From assembly GCA_965228415.1 (NCBI GenBank), contig OZ245814.1, positions 4,154,001-4,218,000 of the forward strand: 64,000 nucleotides of DNA, given 5' to 3'. Below the pieces are notes generated by a model. It searched no databases, was not told the DNA's origin, and saw nothing but the letters and a program-made list of their open reading frames with translations. The DNA comes from Agaribacillus sp965228415 (GTDB taxonomy: Bacteria > Bacteroidota > Bacteroidia > Cytophagales > Cyclobacteriaceae). A program made the translations under genes and the position numbers. Shown here piece by piece: positions 54,959 through 64,000 of the stretch (the stretch's first letter is position 1; every line of letters starts with the position of its first letter).

Positions 54959-55819
54959 TTAGAGCTCTAATTTTAATTCATACTGATCCACCTGGTTTAT
55001 AAAACCCAGGTTTGTAAAAAACCGGACCATCCCGCCGTTTTCCCGGTTAACATTGATCACTGTCAATTCCTTATTATCACAATCCCGGAAGACAAAATTT
55101 ACCAATGCACTGCCCACTCCTTTCCCTCTAAAATCCGGATTGACCCCAATTCTCGAAAATCGCCCGTTTTTTTGATAAATTACGTATGCTATCGTTTTTC
55201 CATTGTAGACTGCCGTTACCACAACTTCATTTTTTAGGTTTTTCTTCAACAACGATTGACTATCCAGAAATGAGGTGTTGTCATCATCGCAGGCATTAAA
55301 TAAATTCCAGTCAGGGTCAAGGCATTCGCTTATATTTATTCCCGGGATCGAGGTTTTTCCTCTCTTTGGTGCCGAAAGTAATTTAAAACAATTAAAATAA
55401 CGTGATTTTTCAAACCCGATTTTTTCATAGGCACGTATGGCGTGTAGATTGGTTGTCAAAACCTCCAGTACACATTGCTCAACATGTTGCTTCCTTAATT
55501 GCGGAAGTATAGCATCATACAGGCGAGCTGTCAGTTGTCTGCCGCGAAAAGTTGGAATTACCCCGGTGCCGCCATTATAAGCTGTCCTTTTACCATCATA
55601 GCAAGCGAGACTTGTAAAAATGAAAGCCACAATTTTCTGTTGGTCCAAAGCAATACATGACAGATTAAAATCAATACTTAGTTTTTCAACAAATTTCTTG
55701 TAAAACGCCACTTCCGTTAGTCTAAACGGAAGCCGATAATCAGAAAATGCCACTAAGAAAGACTTATACATTTCGGGAAGATCCGCCGGTACAGGGTTTC
55801 TTATTAACAGATTATCCAT
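54959..55819 (-). CDS. Two-domain GNAT acetyltransferase
   Basis: A 286-residue protein with a complete C-terminal GNAT domain (acetyl-CoA loop RGKGVGSALVNFVF) and an N-terminal GNAT-like half (FRGRQLTARLYDAILP). Both halves have the Q/RxxGxG/A-type loop, the first degenerate. Substrate unknown. Upstream of murF-alr with a 9-base gap, so the pair is co-transcribed; a link to cell-wall metabolism is possible but unproved. Confidence 0.8.
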   Translation of the reverse strand: MDNLLIRNPVPADLPEMYKSFLVAFSDYRLPFRLTEVAFYKKFVEKLSIDFNLSCIALDQQKIVAFIFTSLACYDGKRTAYNGGTGVIPTFRGRQLTARLYDAILPQLRKQHVEQCVLEVLTTNLHAIRAYEKIGFEKSRYFNCFKLLSAPKRGKTSIPGINISECLDPDWNLFNACDDDNTSFLDSQSLLKKNLKNEVVVTAVYNGKTIAYVIYQKNGRFSRIGVNPDFRGKGVGSALVNFVFRDCDNKELTVINVNRENGGMVRFFTNLGFINQVDQYELKLEL

Positions 55820-55980
55820 GATGTAAAACTATGGGTTAATTTACATCTATCGCCACTTTTATTAAAAAAATACGCTTTCATCACCAAACTTTGGCAGGTT
55901 AAACAAAATTGCAACCATTTATCATAATTAACGTTAGTAACATAAACATTTTTGTGTTTTTTCAGTATCTTTATAGCAGC

Positions 55981-56427
55981 ATGGCGAAGTTTCTCAATCA
56001 CATAAAAGCACTGTTTGCAATTTCTTTAATTGTAATTATTTCTGTGGGTGGTGCCCTGGCGGTTGATACCGGAACTGATGGGAAAAGTGAAGAAGTAAAA
56101 AAAATAAACCCGGTTACACCTGCTCCTGAAAGCCAAACCGGTAAACTCTCAAAGAAAAGTTTGTTAAAAACGGATAGTCTGAAATCTTCTGAAAAGGTGG
56201 TAGAAGGAAAGAAAACGACCACCCCCCCTAAAGTAAAAAAATCAGACAACGCTTCTCAATCTACTATTTCGTACAATTTTTTATTCTACCTGATGTACAA
56301 ATTTAAGATTGCGGATATCCTCAGTATTTCCAAGGAAAAAAATGCGATTAACATCCCTGGGAATTCATCGATAATCAGCAATGGAAAACGCCTGGCCGAT
56401 AAGGTAATTAACAGATTGCTGTATTAA
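55981..56427 (+). CDS. Exported or membrane-anchored hypothetical protein, 148 aa
   Basis: A hydrophobic start (ALFAISLIVIISVGGALA, about 9-26) acts as signal peptide or anchor. A Lys/Ser/Thr-rich, probably disordered middle follows, then a more conserved-looking end (YNFLFYLMYKFKIADILSIS). No family recognised. The ATG at 55981 is chosen over an ORF start at 55909, because the hydrophobic segment then lies at the N-terminus. A strong terminator follows. Confidence 0.65.
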   Translation: MAKFLNHIKALFAISLIVIISVGGALAVDTGTDGKSEEVKKINPVTPAPESQTGKLSKKSLLKTDSLKSSEKVVEGKKTTTPPKVKKSDNASQSTISYNFLFYLMYKFKIADILSISKEKNAINIPGNSSIISNGKRLADKVINRLLY

Positions 56428-56455
56428 CTAAAAAAAATATTATTACATATTAAAT

Positions 56456-56488
56456 AAGCCAAACTTTCAAGTTTGGCTTTCTGTTTTT
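56456..56488. terminator. Intrinsic terminator, bidirectional position
   Basis: AAGCCAAACTT (56456-56466) pairs perfectly with AAGTTTGGCTT (56469-56479), and a T-rich run follows. It separates the convergent genes at 55981-56427 and 56509-57237. The A-rich stretch before the stem gives a T-run on the minus strand too. Confidence 0.85.
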
Positions 56489-56508
56489 ATAGCATTGAAA
56501 CCGTAAAG

Positions 56509-57237
56509 TTAACTGGTCACCATAAACTTCTCAATATCTTTTAATTTGATATTCCCTTCATAGTAAGCTTTACCAAAATGTACACCCCAAACACCCAGTT
56601 CCTGTAGCTTTTCCATATCATCAATAGATCGCACTCCTCCACTCGCAATAAGGCAGATGGAAGGAAACCTGTCAATTAGTTCTTTGTACAATTCAAATGA
56701 AGGCCCTGTCAACAACCCGTCTTTGTCAATATCAGTAGTTTTTAAATATTTTAACCCTCGGTCATAAAAGTATTGCACATGGTCGAAAATATTTATCGTT
56801 GTTTGTTTTTGCCAACCTTTAATAATGATATTTCTATCTATTGAATCAGCGGCCAGCGTTACATTTTCCCGCCCATAAGAAACAATCCAGGAGGCAAACA
56901 ACTCTTTATCATATACTGCCACCGTAGCAGCGGTTATGTAATTGGCGCCGTATTCGAATGCCTTACTTATATCACCATCGGTGTGAATACCACCGGTAAA
57001 ATCTATTTCCAGATCGGTATATCCCGCTATGGACTCCAATGCGCCATAATTAACCGGACTTCCCCTTCTGGCACCATCCAAATCAACCAAATGTATTTGT
57101 GATATGCCATGATCTTCAAATTCCATAGCGACATCTAAAGGGCTGTCGTTATAAACAATTTGATTCGAAAAATCGCCTTGTTTAACTCTGACACATTTGC
57201 CTTTAATAATCCATATGGAAGGTAGTATTTTAATCAT
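56509..57237 (-). CDS. HisA-like (beta/alpha)8 protein with altered active site
   Basis: A 242-residue HisA/HisF-fold protein. The family framework is clear: QGDFSNQIVY, LVDLDGARRGSPVNY, DFTGGIHTDGDI, TTDIDKDGLLTGP and IASGGVRS. The first catalytic Asp of HisA, normally in PAIDI, is Trp here (PSIWIIKGKC, Trp at residue 9). The second Asp is kept in LAADSID (Asp131). No other histidine genes are near. A changed reaction, or a non-catalytic role, is more likely than standard ProFAR isomerase activity, so I give no hisA symbol. Confidence 0.8.
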   Translation of the reverse strand: MIKILPSIWIIKGKCVRVKQGDFSNQIVYNDSPLDVAMEFEDHGISQIHLVDLDGARRGSPVNYGALESIAGYTDLEIDFTGGIHTDGDISKAFEYGANYITAATVAVYDKELFASWIVSYGRENVTLAADSIDRNIIIKGWQKQTTINIFDHVQYFYDRGLKYLKTTDIDKDGLLTGPSFELYKELIDRFPSICLIASGGVRSIDDMEKLQELGVWGVHFGKAYYEGNIKLKDIEKFMVTS

Positions 57238-57573
57238 ATCAGTCTCATTAAATTATATAGCTGCTAATCTATCAAAAATTTTAATCCACCTGGTCTTTTA
57301 CTCCTTACAAAATGCATACTGCATTTGTAACCACCTTAGACCCGCCCAAGCCCTGGTACGTCACTAAAGGCAAAACCTTTAAGTATTTATGAACATTGTT
57401 AGTGGATTTCTGAAGTGTGGCATTAGGGCGCAATTGAATATAGCTAAAAATTGGCTTAATAACAAATACCGCCCGCAAACCCTAGCCGTTGGAATTTTTA
57501 ATAATGACCTTTGACAAGATAATGACTACCAAAGTCCTTTAAGATAGTTGACCATCTCAATCGACCAGTGTGT
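57238..57573. other. Intergenic stretch with two hairpins
   Basis: No gene apparent. TTACAAAATGCA/TGCATTTGTAA (57305-57330) forms a hairpin of about 11 bp with one bulge, and TAAAGG/CCTTTA (57363-57379) another. The stretch lies between the HisA-like gene and the end of the two-component operon, both minus, so it could hold a terminator for the operon or a leader for the HisA-like gene. No T-run follows the hairpins clearly. Confidence 0.4.
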
Positions 57574-58272
57574 TTATGAAGTTTTTTCCACCAGCTTGAA
57601 ACCTGTACCTCTGACTGTCAAAATCTCCAGCGTGGGGTCCTCTTTCAGGTATTTTCTCAATTTGGTAATGTAGACATCCATACTTCGCGCGTTAAAGTAA
57701 CTGTCATCTCTCCAGATAATTTTCAGTGCCGTACTCCTGTCCAGGGTTTGATTAATATTCAGACAAAATAGTTTTAATAGTTCCGCCTCCTTGGAAGTCA
57801 GCTTGGTGGTGACATTGTTAAAAGTCAGTTGGTGAAGATCATAGTCAAACGTAAAACCGCCAATTTTAAAAACCTGTAATTCAGGTTTGCTTTGCGTATT
57901 ACTGCCTGAGCGCCTGAGTATGGCTTTTATGCGCAACAACAATTCCTCCATGCTAAAAGGTTTAGTGATATAGTCATCAGCACCTAATTTGAAGCCTTCA
58001 ATAGTATCCTGCTTCATAGATTTTGCGGTTAAAAAGATGATAGGTGTGATTTTATCAGCCACCTTAATCTCCCGCGCCAGGGAAAAGCCATCTTTCTTTG
58101 GCAGCATGATGTCAAAAATACAGAGATCAAAACTATCATTCTCAAAGGCTTTAAAGCCTTCTTCCCCATCCCTACATAACTTGGTATCAAATCCTTTTAT
58201 ATCCAGGTATTCTTTTAATATTTGTCCAAGATTAAGGTCATCTTCTACCAAAAGTATTTTCTGTTTTTGCAT
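57574..58272 (-). CDS. OmpR/PhoB-type response regulator
   Basis: A 232-residue DNA-binding regulator. The receiver domain has the acidic pair in LLVEDD, the phospho-acceptor in CIFDIMLPKKDG and the Thr/Lys (LTAK, ITKPF). A winged-helix domain follows with FDYDLHQLTFNN and RGTGFKLV. The ATG at 58272 (QKQKILLVEDD) is preferred over a start at 58329. It overlaps the 3' end of the histidine kinase gene by 35 bases, so the two form one operon and probably one signalling pair. Confidence 0.93.
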   Translation of the reverse strand: MQKQKILLVEDDLNLGQILKEYLDIKGFDTKLCRDGEEGFKAFENDSFDLCIFDIMLPKKDGFSLAREIKVADKITPIIFLTAKSMKQDTIEGFKLGADDYITKPFSMEELLLRIKAILRRSGSNTQSKPELQVFKIGGFTFDYDLHQLTFNNVTTKLTSKEAELLKLFCLNINQTLDRSTALKIIWRDDSYFNARSMDVYITKLRKYLKEDPTLEILTVRGTGFKLVEKTS

Positions 58273-59890
58273 TTTTTTTAGGGAAAAATAATTCGAATAT
58301 ACTGCCTTTATTGAGCTCGCTTTTGACATTAATGGATCCTCCGTGGGCTTCGACCATGGTCTTTACATAGGCCAGGCCCAACCCAAACCCTTTAAAATCA
58401 TGAACGTTTCCGGTAGGAACCCTGTAAAATTTATCGAAAATTTTATGAATGGATTCCTTTGCCAGCCCAATACCTTTATCAATTATCTTAATGCTGATCC
58501 CATTGGGCTTATCCTCTGTCTTGACCGTAATCTTGGGTTCGACCGGAGAGTATTTATTGGCATTATCGAGCAAATTCCGGATAATGTTTGATAAGTGGAG
58601 CTCATCAGCCTCGATCATTGATTGCCGGGCTTTTAATTCCTTTTCCACAGAACCACCTTTTTTCTCAACCTGCATGTAAATATTTGAAACTGCCTCCTCG
58701 ATTACCCGATTGACATTCACATCCGATATTTTAAGGTCAAATTCTCCTTTATCCAGGGTAGCCATTTGCAGCACTTTTTCCACCTGCACTGCCAATCTCT
58801 TGTTCTCTACCTTGATAATATTTAAATAGCGTTCACGAATGCTTTGATTTTCACTTATATCCTTATCCTGCAATGCCTCACAAGCCAGCGAAACCGTGGA
58901 GATCGGGGTTTTGAATTCGTGGGTCATGTTATTGATGAAATCGTTTTTGACCTCTGACAATTTTTTTTGTTTTATAATCGTAGTAATGGCATAGGTAAAA
59001 CAAAAAATGATGATGAGTATTAACAATATGGATGAGGCGAGTGTCAGCCCCATTTTACGTAGCAAAAACTTTTGCTGATTAGGAAAACTGACCAACACCT
59101 GACTGGAGGCCCCAACCACATCATTAGGGAACAGCGCTGTCCTCAAATCAGACTCCCGCAATTTGTAATGATCATCCTCAATTCGGGAAAAAACAAATTC
59201 CTCACTATTTTCATTAAGTACCCCGAAATCATATGCCAGGGTGATGCCTTTATTAGTAAATTCTGCCTTTAAAAGAGAATCCAACCGTTGTGGATTGATC
59301 CGGTTTTTAATTTGTCTCTTCCCGGATAGTATTTCATTTAAAACCACATTAAACATTTCCGCCTTCCTGGCGATCTTTTGGAAATCATGCCTGATGTTCT
59401 TGCCAATCTCACTGTCATTATTGTATTCCTTCCTCAATACCTTTACCTCGTTGTTTCCATCCTTGATATTGGTTTCCTCACTGATATTGGCCTGTTCATC
59501 AATTTCAGCAATAATTTCAAAACCGTCATTGGCTTCAAACTGATAACTTAATACGGTTTGATTGGGAATAGACAGGCTGTCATTTTCCAGATCGTTGCGA
59601 TTGACCACTCTTTTTTGAAAAGAGCTTTCAAAAAATTCAATAGTGTCTGAGCTCAAATCAAGAGGATCACTCCAGCGGAACTTGCTTTTAAAATTATTTT
59701 GAGCAATCAAAAAAGTTTCCTGCTTTTCCAGTTTTTGCGCAACCAGATTCAGCGCCTCGTGCACATCTTGCTTGAACCTGGCCTTATTGATTCGTTGCGC
59801 ATTGCTCACCCAATAAATTTGAAACCCTACCAACCCCAACAGCGCCGCGCTCATCAGAACAATGATTAAACGGATAGTTGTTTTGCTCAT
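58238..59890 (-). CDS. Sensor histidine kinase
   Basis: A 550-residue inner-membrane kinase. Two transmembrane segments (about 8-28 and 284-305) flank an extracytoplasmic sensor domain of about 255 residues with no recognised fold. The HisKA box NMTHEFKTPISTV holds the phospho-histidine, followed by N-box NLLDNANKYSP, DKGIGLA and GFGLGLAYV of the ATPase domain. The response regulator gene overlaps its end. A TAATTTTG box is 8 bases before its ATG. Confidence 0.93.
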   Translation of the reverse strand: MSKTTIRLIIVLMSAALLGLVGFQIYWVSNAQRINKARFKQDVHEALNLVAQKLEKQETFLIAQNNFKSKFRWSDPLDLSSDTIEFFESSFQKRVVNRNDLENDSLSIPNQTVLSYQFEANDGFEIIAEIDEQANISEETNIKDGNNEVKVLRKEYNNDSEIGKNIRHDFQKIARKAEMFNVVLNEILSGKRQIKNRINPQRLDSLLKAEFTNKGITLAYDFGVLNENSEEFVFSRIEDDHYKLRESDLRTALFPNDVVGASSQVLVSFPNQQKFLLRKMGLTLASSILLILIIIFCFTYAITTIIKQKKLSEVKNDFINNMTHEFKTPISTVSLACEALQDKDISENQSIRERYLNIIKVENKRLAVQVEKVLQMATLDKGEFDLKISDVNVNRVIEEAVSNIYMQVEKKGGSVEKELKARQSMIEADELHLSNIIRNLLDNANKYSPVEPKITVKTEDKPNGISIKIIDKGIGLAKESIHKIFDKFYRVPTGNVHDFKGFGLGLAYVKTMVEAHGGSINVKSELNKGSIFELFFPKKNAKTENTFGRR

Positions 59891-60018
59891 AGTAGTAACA
59901 AAATTAACCCATTAACACTTAATACGTTCTGATTTAACAATGTTTAACAATGCTTTGCCGACACTTTTATCATTTCTCCGATAAACTATCAGGACATGGA
60001 TACCCGGATTGCCGTCAA

Positions 60019-60918
60019 TTAATCTTCATAATTTTTCACTTCATAGACCAGGCCAAGGTTAAAAAACTGATTAAACTGCACCTCATCAACCTGATCAAAA
60101 TCGTAAATCACAATAGCCCCAAGATTGACGCTCATAAATTTATTGACTTTTGCATTTAAAATCAGGTCCAACCGGTGATCCCATTCATCGAAACTCAGAT
60201 TTTCATAATTAATGTATAAAAGGTATTTCCACTTTAAATTCAGATTTTTGGCAATCTCTTTATCAAAATCCGCCAACGCCTGAAATGCTAGCCATTCCGA
60301 TCTTAAATTTTCACCCGGATCAACACCATAAGCCCCCAGGTCGGATAAATCATTATCCGTCACAAACGTAAATCTCGGAGTAAGTGGTGAAAACCTTATG
60401 TTGAAGTATTCTGTTGGTTGATATTGAAACCCCCAGGCAAAGGTTAAAAATGCCGGCGCAAAAAGGTTGGAAATAACACTGTCTCTTACTTCTCCATTGG
60501 GAAATTCCACATCATAGTTATACCCTTTGGTAAATTGGGTCAGTAAATTAGCAGAGGAAAACAGCTCCCATTTTTCACCCAATTTTCTGCCGTATTTAGT
60601 ATCCAGAAAAATCCGGTCGATAGATTTTCTACTGCTCTGATCCTGATTTTTAACGATGCCATAGGCCAGATCAATCTCATTATCCCAAGAATGCTGGCCT
60701 TTGTTATATTTTGCCTTATAGTTCAGCAATCCGGTTAGCCCGATGGAATTGACCCCTCCTCCTTTCCAGTTGGAAGAAAAAGCAGCCTGGTTAAAGTTCA
60801 GACCCACTTTAAAATCTTTTTTCCAGTAAGTGGTGTCAGGATTTTCCTGGGCCGATAAGCCAGCACCCCAACAAATAAAAGGTATTAATAACAGTATAAA
60901 TCTAGTGTTCATGATCAT
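60019..60918 (-). CDS. DUF3078 outer-membrane-type protein
   Basis: A 299-residue protein with a signal peptide (about 1-23, ending GLSAQ). The mature part begins WKKDFKVGLNFNQAAFSSNW and GGGVNSIGLTG, the DUF3078 signature. Alternating strands to the end suggest a beta-barrel or a barrel-like outer-membrane protein. Function unknown. It stands alone 128 bases after the kinase start on the same strand. Confidence 0.85.
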   Translation of the reverse strand: MIMNTRFILLLIPFICWGAGLSAQENPDTTYWKKDFKVGLNFNQAAFSSNWKGGGVNSIGLTGLLNYKAKYNKGQHSWDNEIDLAYGIVKNQDQSSRKSIDRIFLDTKYGRKLGEKWELFSSANLLTQFTKGYNYDVEFPNGEVRDSVISNLFAPAFLTFAWGFQYQPTEYFNIRFSPLTPRFTFVTDNDLSDLGAYGVDPGENLRSEWLAFQALADFDKEIAKNLNLKWKYLLYINYENLSFDEWDHRLDLILNAKVNKFMSVNLGAIVIYDFDQVDEVQFNQFFNLGLVYEVKNYED

Positions 60919-60958
60919 AGAAAAGTTGTTCTTTTGATTAATGGTAATTCAAATCAAG

Positions 60959-60966
60959 CAAATATA
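60959..60966 (-). promoter_or_regulatory. Candidate -7 box for the DUF3078 gene
   Basis: TATATTTG on the minus strand matches TAnnTTTG 41 bases before the ATG. A TTTG lies further upstream, but at a spacing of 26 bases, longer than usual. Confidence 0.4.
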
Positions 60967-61174
60967 ACCTCAATTAAATGATGTTATATCTACAAATTAG
61001 ACCAGTGCAAGGAACGGCCCGGCTAAACTAACCAATATGGCTATAAACTGGTATTTATTGACGATTACAAATCGCCTGGCAACATTGGGACTGTCGTTGA
61101 CAAATAGCTTTCCATACTATCGATGCCTTAAAATAACAATAAAATATTTGATAATTCTTAAAACATAATAGTTC
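60967..61174. other. Intergenic remainder between DUF3078 and lysA
   Basis: Nothing recognised besides the promoter boxes on either side. No ORF with sensible composition. Confidence 0.4.
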
Positions 61175-61205
61175 TTTTATAAAACGGTTCTATTTGATAC
61201 TTTTG
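61175..61205 (+). promoter_or_regulatory. Candidate lysA promoter
   Basis: TACTTTTG (61198-61205) matches TAnnTTTG, with TTTT (61175-61178) 19 bases upstream in place of TTTG. The start would lie about 30 bases before the ATG at 61240. Confidence 0.5.
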
Positions 61206-61239
61206 CCAAGTTTCTGATCAATTGAAAACTTTTAGAAGT

Positions 61240-62472
61240 ATGAAGCTGGTAAATAACAAATATCAAATACAGGGGATTAACCTGGAAAAATTAGCAGAGC
61301 AATTTGGTACGCCTGTATACGTTTATGATGGCGAAAAAATCATACATCAAATAAAATATTTGACCAGCGCTTTTTCCGGTGTAAATCTTAAAATTAAATA
61401 TGCCGCAAAGGCACTTACCAATTTATCTATTCTTAAGTTAATGAGAAGAGAGGGTATTGGTATGGACGCAGTATCGATTAATGAGGCTCATCTGGGTATC
61501 AAGGCAGGCTACGCACCTCACGAAATATTATTTACTCCCAACTGCGTGTCTTTTGAGGAGATAAAGGAGGCTGTTGACATGGGGCTGATGATAAACATTG
61601 ACAATATATCCGTGCTGGAACAGTTTGGAAACCACTATGGGAACACGGTTCCCTGCTGCATTCGTCTCAATCCGCATATCATGGCGGGAGGAAATGCGAA
61701 AATCTCCACCGGGCACATTGATTCAAAATTTGGTATATCCATTCTCCAAAAAAGACATATCCTCAGAATCGTACAGACATATAACATCAATGTCATGGGT
61801 TTGCATATGCATACCGGTTCTGATATCCTGGACTCAGAGGTTTTTCTGAAAGGAGCACAAATTGTATTTGATATTGCCCAGGATTTCGAAAACCTGCAAT
61901 TTCTGGACTTTGGCAGCGGGTTTAAGGTCAGCTACAGGGAAGGCGATGTTACTACCGACTTAAAGTCACTTGGTAAAAGCATTGAAACCGCTTACAAAAG
62001 TTTTTGTAAGGAATACGGTCGCGATCTCGAGCTGTGGTTTGAACCAGGCAAGTTCCTGGTTAGTGAGTCAGGTATTTTACTGGTTAAAACCAATGTTGTT
62101 AAAACCACTCCGGCCACCGTGTTTGCAGGTGTGGATTCAGGCATGAATCACCTTTTGCGGCCTATGATGTACGATGCTTACCATGACATGGTAAATATCA
62201 GTAATCCCAAAGGCACTAACCGTGTGTATACGGTGGTAGGTTATATTTGTGAAACCGATACGCTTGGATGGGACAGAAAGCTAAATGAAGTAAGAGAAGG
62301 CGACATCATTGCCATCAAAAATGCCGGGGCTTACGGCTTTTCTATGGCCTCTAATTATAACTCCCGGTTACGACCCGCCGAAGTGTTAATTCTTGATGGC
62401 AAGGCCCACCTCATCAGAAAAAGGGAAACATTCGAAGATCTGCTGCAACATGTGGTTGAAATAGATATCTAG
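61240..62472 (+). CDS. lysA: Diaminopimelate decarboxylase
   Basis: The last step of lysine synthesis, meso-diaminopimelate to lysine. A fold-type III PLP enzyme of 410 residues. PLP lysine in KYAAKALTN, the second half has GSGFKVSY and FEPGKFLVS, with the dimer-interface cysteine in CETDTLGWD. The ATG at 61240 is chosen over a TTG at 61222. No other lysine genes are near. Confidence 0.93.
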   Translation: MKLVNNKYQIQGINLEKLAEQFGTPVYVYDGEKIIHQIKYLTSAFSGVNLKIKYAAKALTNLSILKLMRREGIGMDAVSINEAHLGIKAGYAPHEILFTPNCVSFEEIKEAVDMGLMINIDNISVLEQFGNHYGNTVPCCIRLNPHIMAGGNAKISTGHIDSKFGISILQKRHILRIVQTYNINVMGLHMHTGSDILDSEVFLKGAQIVFDIAQDFENLQFLDFGSGFKVSYREGDVTTDLKSLGKSIETAYKSFCKEYGRDLELWFEPGKFLVSESGILLVKTNVVKTTPATVFAGVDSGMNHLLRPMMYDAYHDMVNISNPKGTNRVYTVVGYICETDTLGWDRKLNEVREGDIIAIKNAGAYGFSMASNYNSRLRPAEVLILDGKAHLIRKRETFEDLLQHVVEIDI

Positions 62473-62526
62473 GGTTTGGGAGATAATGGTGGCGGCAATT
62501 GGGAAATTAAGGCTTTTTATTAAACG

Positions 62527-64000
62527 CTAAACCTCCGGATCGTGGCTATTGAACTCTACAATAAAGTTGGCACCTTCACCAAAGGTGCTTTCACACCTGA
62601 CCTCTCCACCCATGGATTCAACAAACCTTTTCACAATAGACAGCCCCAAACCGGTAGAGTCCTCATTAGCGGTAGGCCTGGCGGCCAGGCGTTGAAATTT
62701 CTTAAATAGCTTAGGCATATCTTCTTCTCTGATGCCGGGTCCCTGGTCTATGACCTCCACCCTCACCAGATTATTGTATTTCCCCGCTTTTACACGTATA
62801 CCTTTCCCGCGTTGCGAGAATTTAATGGCATTGGAAATCAAATTCTCCAGTATTTGCACCATGTAGTTGATATCGGCCTTTACTACACACCCATTTCTTT
62901 GTAATTCGCTGTGAATGGTGAGGTTTTTCCTGTTAGCCAGTTCCACAAAATTGTTTAAAACCTCGTCTACCACTTTAGACACATCAAAGACCTCATCCTG
63001 GGGATCTATCTCCTGCTTATCTATGTTTCTGATGTTTAAGGTACGTCCGATTAAACTCCTCATTCTTTCGGTAGCATAGGAAATCATGTCTATATATTCC
63101 TGATTCTTACCTTTAACCCTGGACGCCGAATTCATGTTAATTACATTTACCAGCCCTTTGATCTGATCAAGCGGACTTCTCAGGTCATGAGCAACCATAT
63201 TGACCAGATTATCTTTTTCTTCATTCAATTCGATCAGCCGCTTATTTTTCTTAAGCAAATTTTCCTTTTGCTTTAATATCTCATCCTTTTGATTGATTAA
63301 AATCTTGTTGTCATCCAATTTGTTCTTATAAGCCAGAATCGTTCCCAGGGAAAATAGCAGCAACAGAATCATGCTACCAATCAAAGTATTATTTTTTAGT
63401 TTGTCATTTTTGGCATTTAGCTGAAACAATTCATTATTCTTTTCATCAACTGCCATTCGGCCTTTCTTTTCTGTTTCGGCCACCTTCAGCTGAGAGGCTT
63501 TTTCCTTCTCAAAATAAAGTTTTTCAATCTCCCGCCCACGGCTTTCAAATTCATTTTCCATAGCCATCATTTCCAGGTCCTTTTGCTCCTTGAACAATTT
63601 ATCACGATAGCTGGAATATCTTTTATAGTATACAAGCGCCTCCGCATACTTCTTCGATACCGCCTTGATATCCGAATAAATCAGGTTGACATACATCAAT
63701 TCCTCTAAAAAACCTTCTTTCTGTGAAAGTGCTACGGACCAATTGGCATTTTTGGTGGCCAATGCAACTTTTCCCAGGTTCAAATAGCTCCTGGCTCTTT
63801 CATTGTAGTTCTTGGCCATCATTTTTTTATTCCCAAGATCCTTTGCATACTTGTGGGCCTTAAAAAAATAAATTAGCGCTGTTTTCGGGTCTCGTTTATT
63901 TTTGTGTGACAGTCCAATGAAGTAATTCAAATTCATCTGTCCTTCCACATCTCCTTTTGCATTGTAATGCTTCAATACATCCAGGTAGAGACCAATGGCC
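62527..64000 (-). CDS. TPR-containing sensor histidine kinase, 5' end outside window
   Basis: At least 491 residues are encoded before the window ends, open at the 5' side. The N-terminal part is made of TPR-like repeats (YFIGLSHKNKRDPKTALIYF, in part) followed by a long coiled coil, one transmembrane segment (LIGSMILLLLFSLGTILAY) and a kinase core: AHDLRSPLDQIKG, NLISNAIKFSQ, DQGPGI and STGLGLSIVKRF. Bacteroidota often have such one-TM TPR kinases. No partner regulator is visible here. Confidence 0.9.
   Translation of the reverse strand, partial: AIGLYLDVLKHYNAKGDVEGQMNLNYFIGLSHKNKRDPKTALIYFFKAHKYAKDLGNKKMMAKNYNERARSYLNLGKVALATKNANWSVALSQKEGFLEELMYVNLIYSDIKAVSKKYAEALVYYKRYSSYRDKLFKEQKDLEMMAMENEFESRGREIEKLYFEKEKASQLKVAETEKKGRMAVDEKNNELFQLNAKNDKLKNNTLIGSMILLLLFSLGTILAYKNKLDDNKILINQKDEILKQKENLLKKNKRLIELNEEKDNLVNMVAHDLRSPLDQIKGLVNVINMNSASRVKGKNQEYIDMISYATERMRSLIGRTLNIRNIDKQEIDPQDEVFDVSKVVDEVLNNFVELANRKNLTIHSELQRNGCVVKADINYMVQILENLISNAIKFSQRGKGIRVKAGKYNNLVRVEVIDQGPGIREEDMPKLFKKFQRLAARPTANEDSTGLGLSIVKRFVESMGGEVRCESTFGEGANFIVEFNSHDPEV

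Overview
The window is chromosomal DNA of a Bacteroidota bacterium, most likely of the order Cytophagales. Evidence: GldB, DUF3078 and DUF4412 proteins, a MurF-alanine racemase fusion, two-gene RHS loci with DUF6443-type proteins, ribosome-binding sites that are not Shine-Dalgarno-like, and several upstream matches to the Bacteroidota promoter consensus (TTTG, about 19 bases, TAnnTTTG). No rRNA, tRNA, CRISPR array or prophage was seen. The G+C content looks moderately low.

Layout. 1-1144 is a repeat-rich edge with one small ORF and one frameshifted small gene. 1145-6192 carries a potassium block (voltage-gated-type channel, TrkH, TrkA) plus a D-threonine aldolase/D-serine dehydratase-like enzyme. 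6285-17244 is housekeeping: DUF4412, DUF427, ferrochelatase, cysteine desulfurase, phosphoglucosamine mutase, MazG, a lipoprotein, a transglutaminase-like membrane protein, RluD and a lipid A-type acyltransferase. 17277-30057 is an accessory island: a two-gene RHS operon (26968-30057 and 22472-26944) followed by its probable immunity gene and a run of displaced cassettes. 30490-35253 holds an EamA transporter, a PLP enzyme, RadA and a serine hydrolase. 35272-40091 is one very large exported protein split by a frameshift. 40235-48853 holds PrmA, DUF6150, TpiA, UvrA, a sigma factor, endonuclease III and asparagine synthase. 48858-64000 holds a glycosyltransferase, GldB, a beta-barrel protein, MurF-Alr, a GNAT protein, a HisA-like protein, a two-component system, DUF3078, LysA and a hybrid TPR-histidine kinase cut by the window end.

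The most unusual region is 17277-22488. Read on the minus strand from the RHS gene, one unit recurs: the 3' tail of a toxin gene, a small gene 2-13 bases after its stop (candidate immunity gene), a structured repeat module of about 250 bp (called R here), and a 30-bp REP-like palindrome. Three displaced units lie behind the intact RHS gene, and two near-identical RAYT (REP-associated tyrosine transposase) elements are embedded among them. I read this as a graveyard of old RHS tip/immunity cassettes kept while the toxin bodies were lost, with R and REP as likely recombination or mobilisation sequences. The layout is seen directly; the function is inferred.

Other points for a second look are a HisA-like protein whose first catalytic Asp is replaced by Trp, a PLP enzyme gene with no ordinary start codon, a one-base frameshift in a gene of about 1,600 codons, and a small gene broken at a -1 slippery heptamer.
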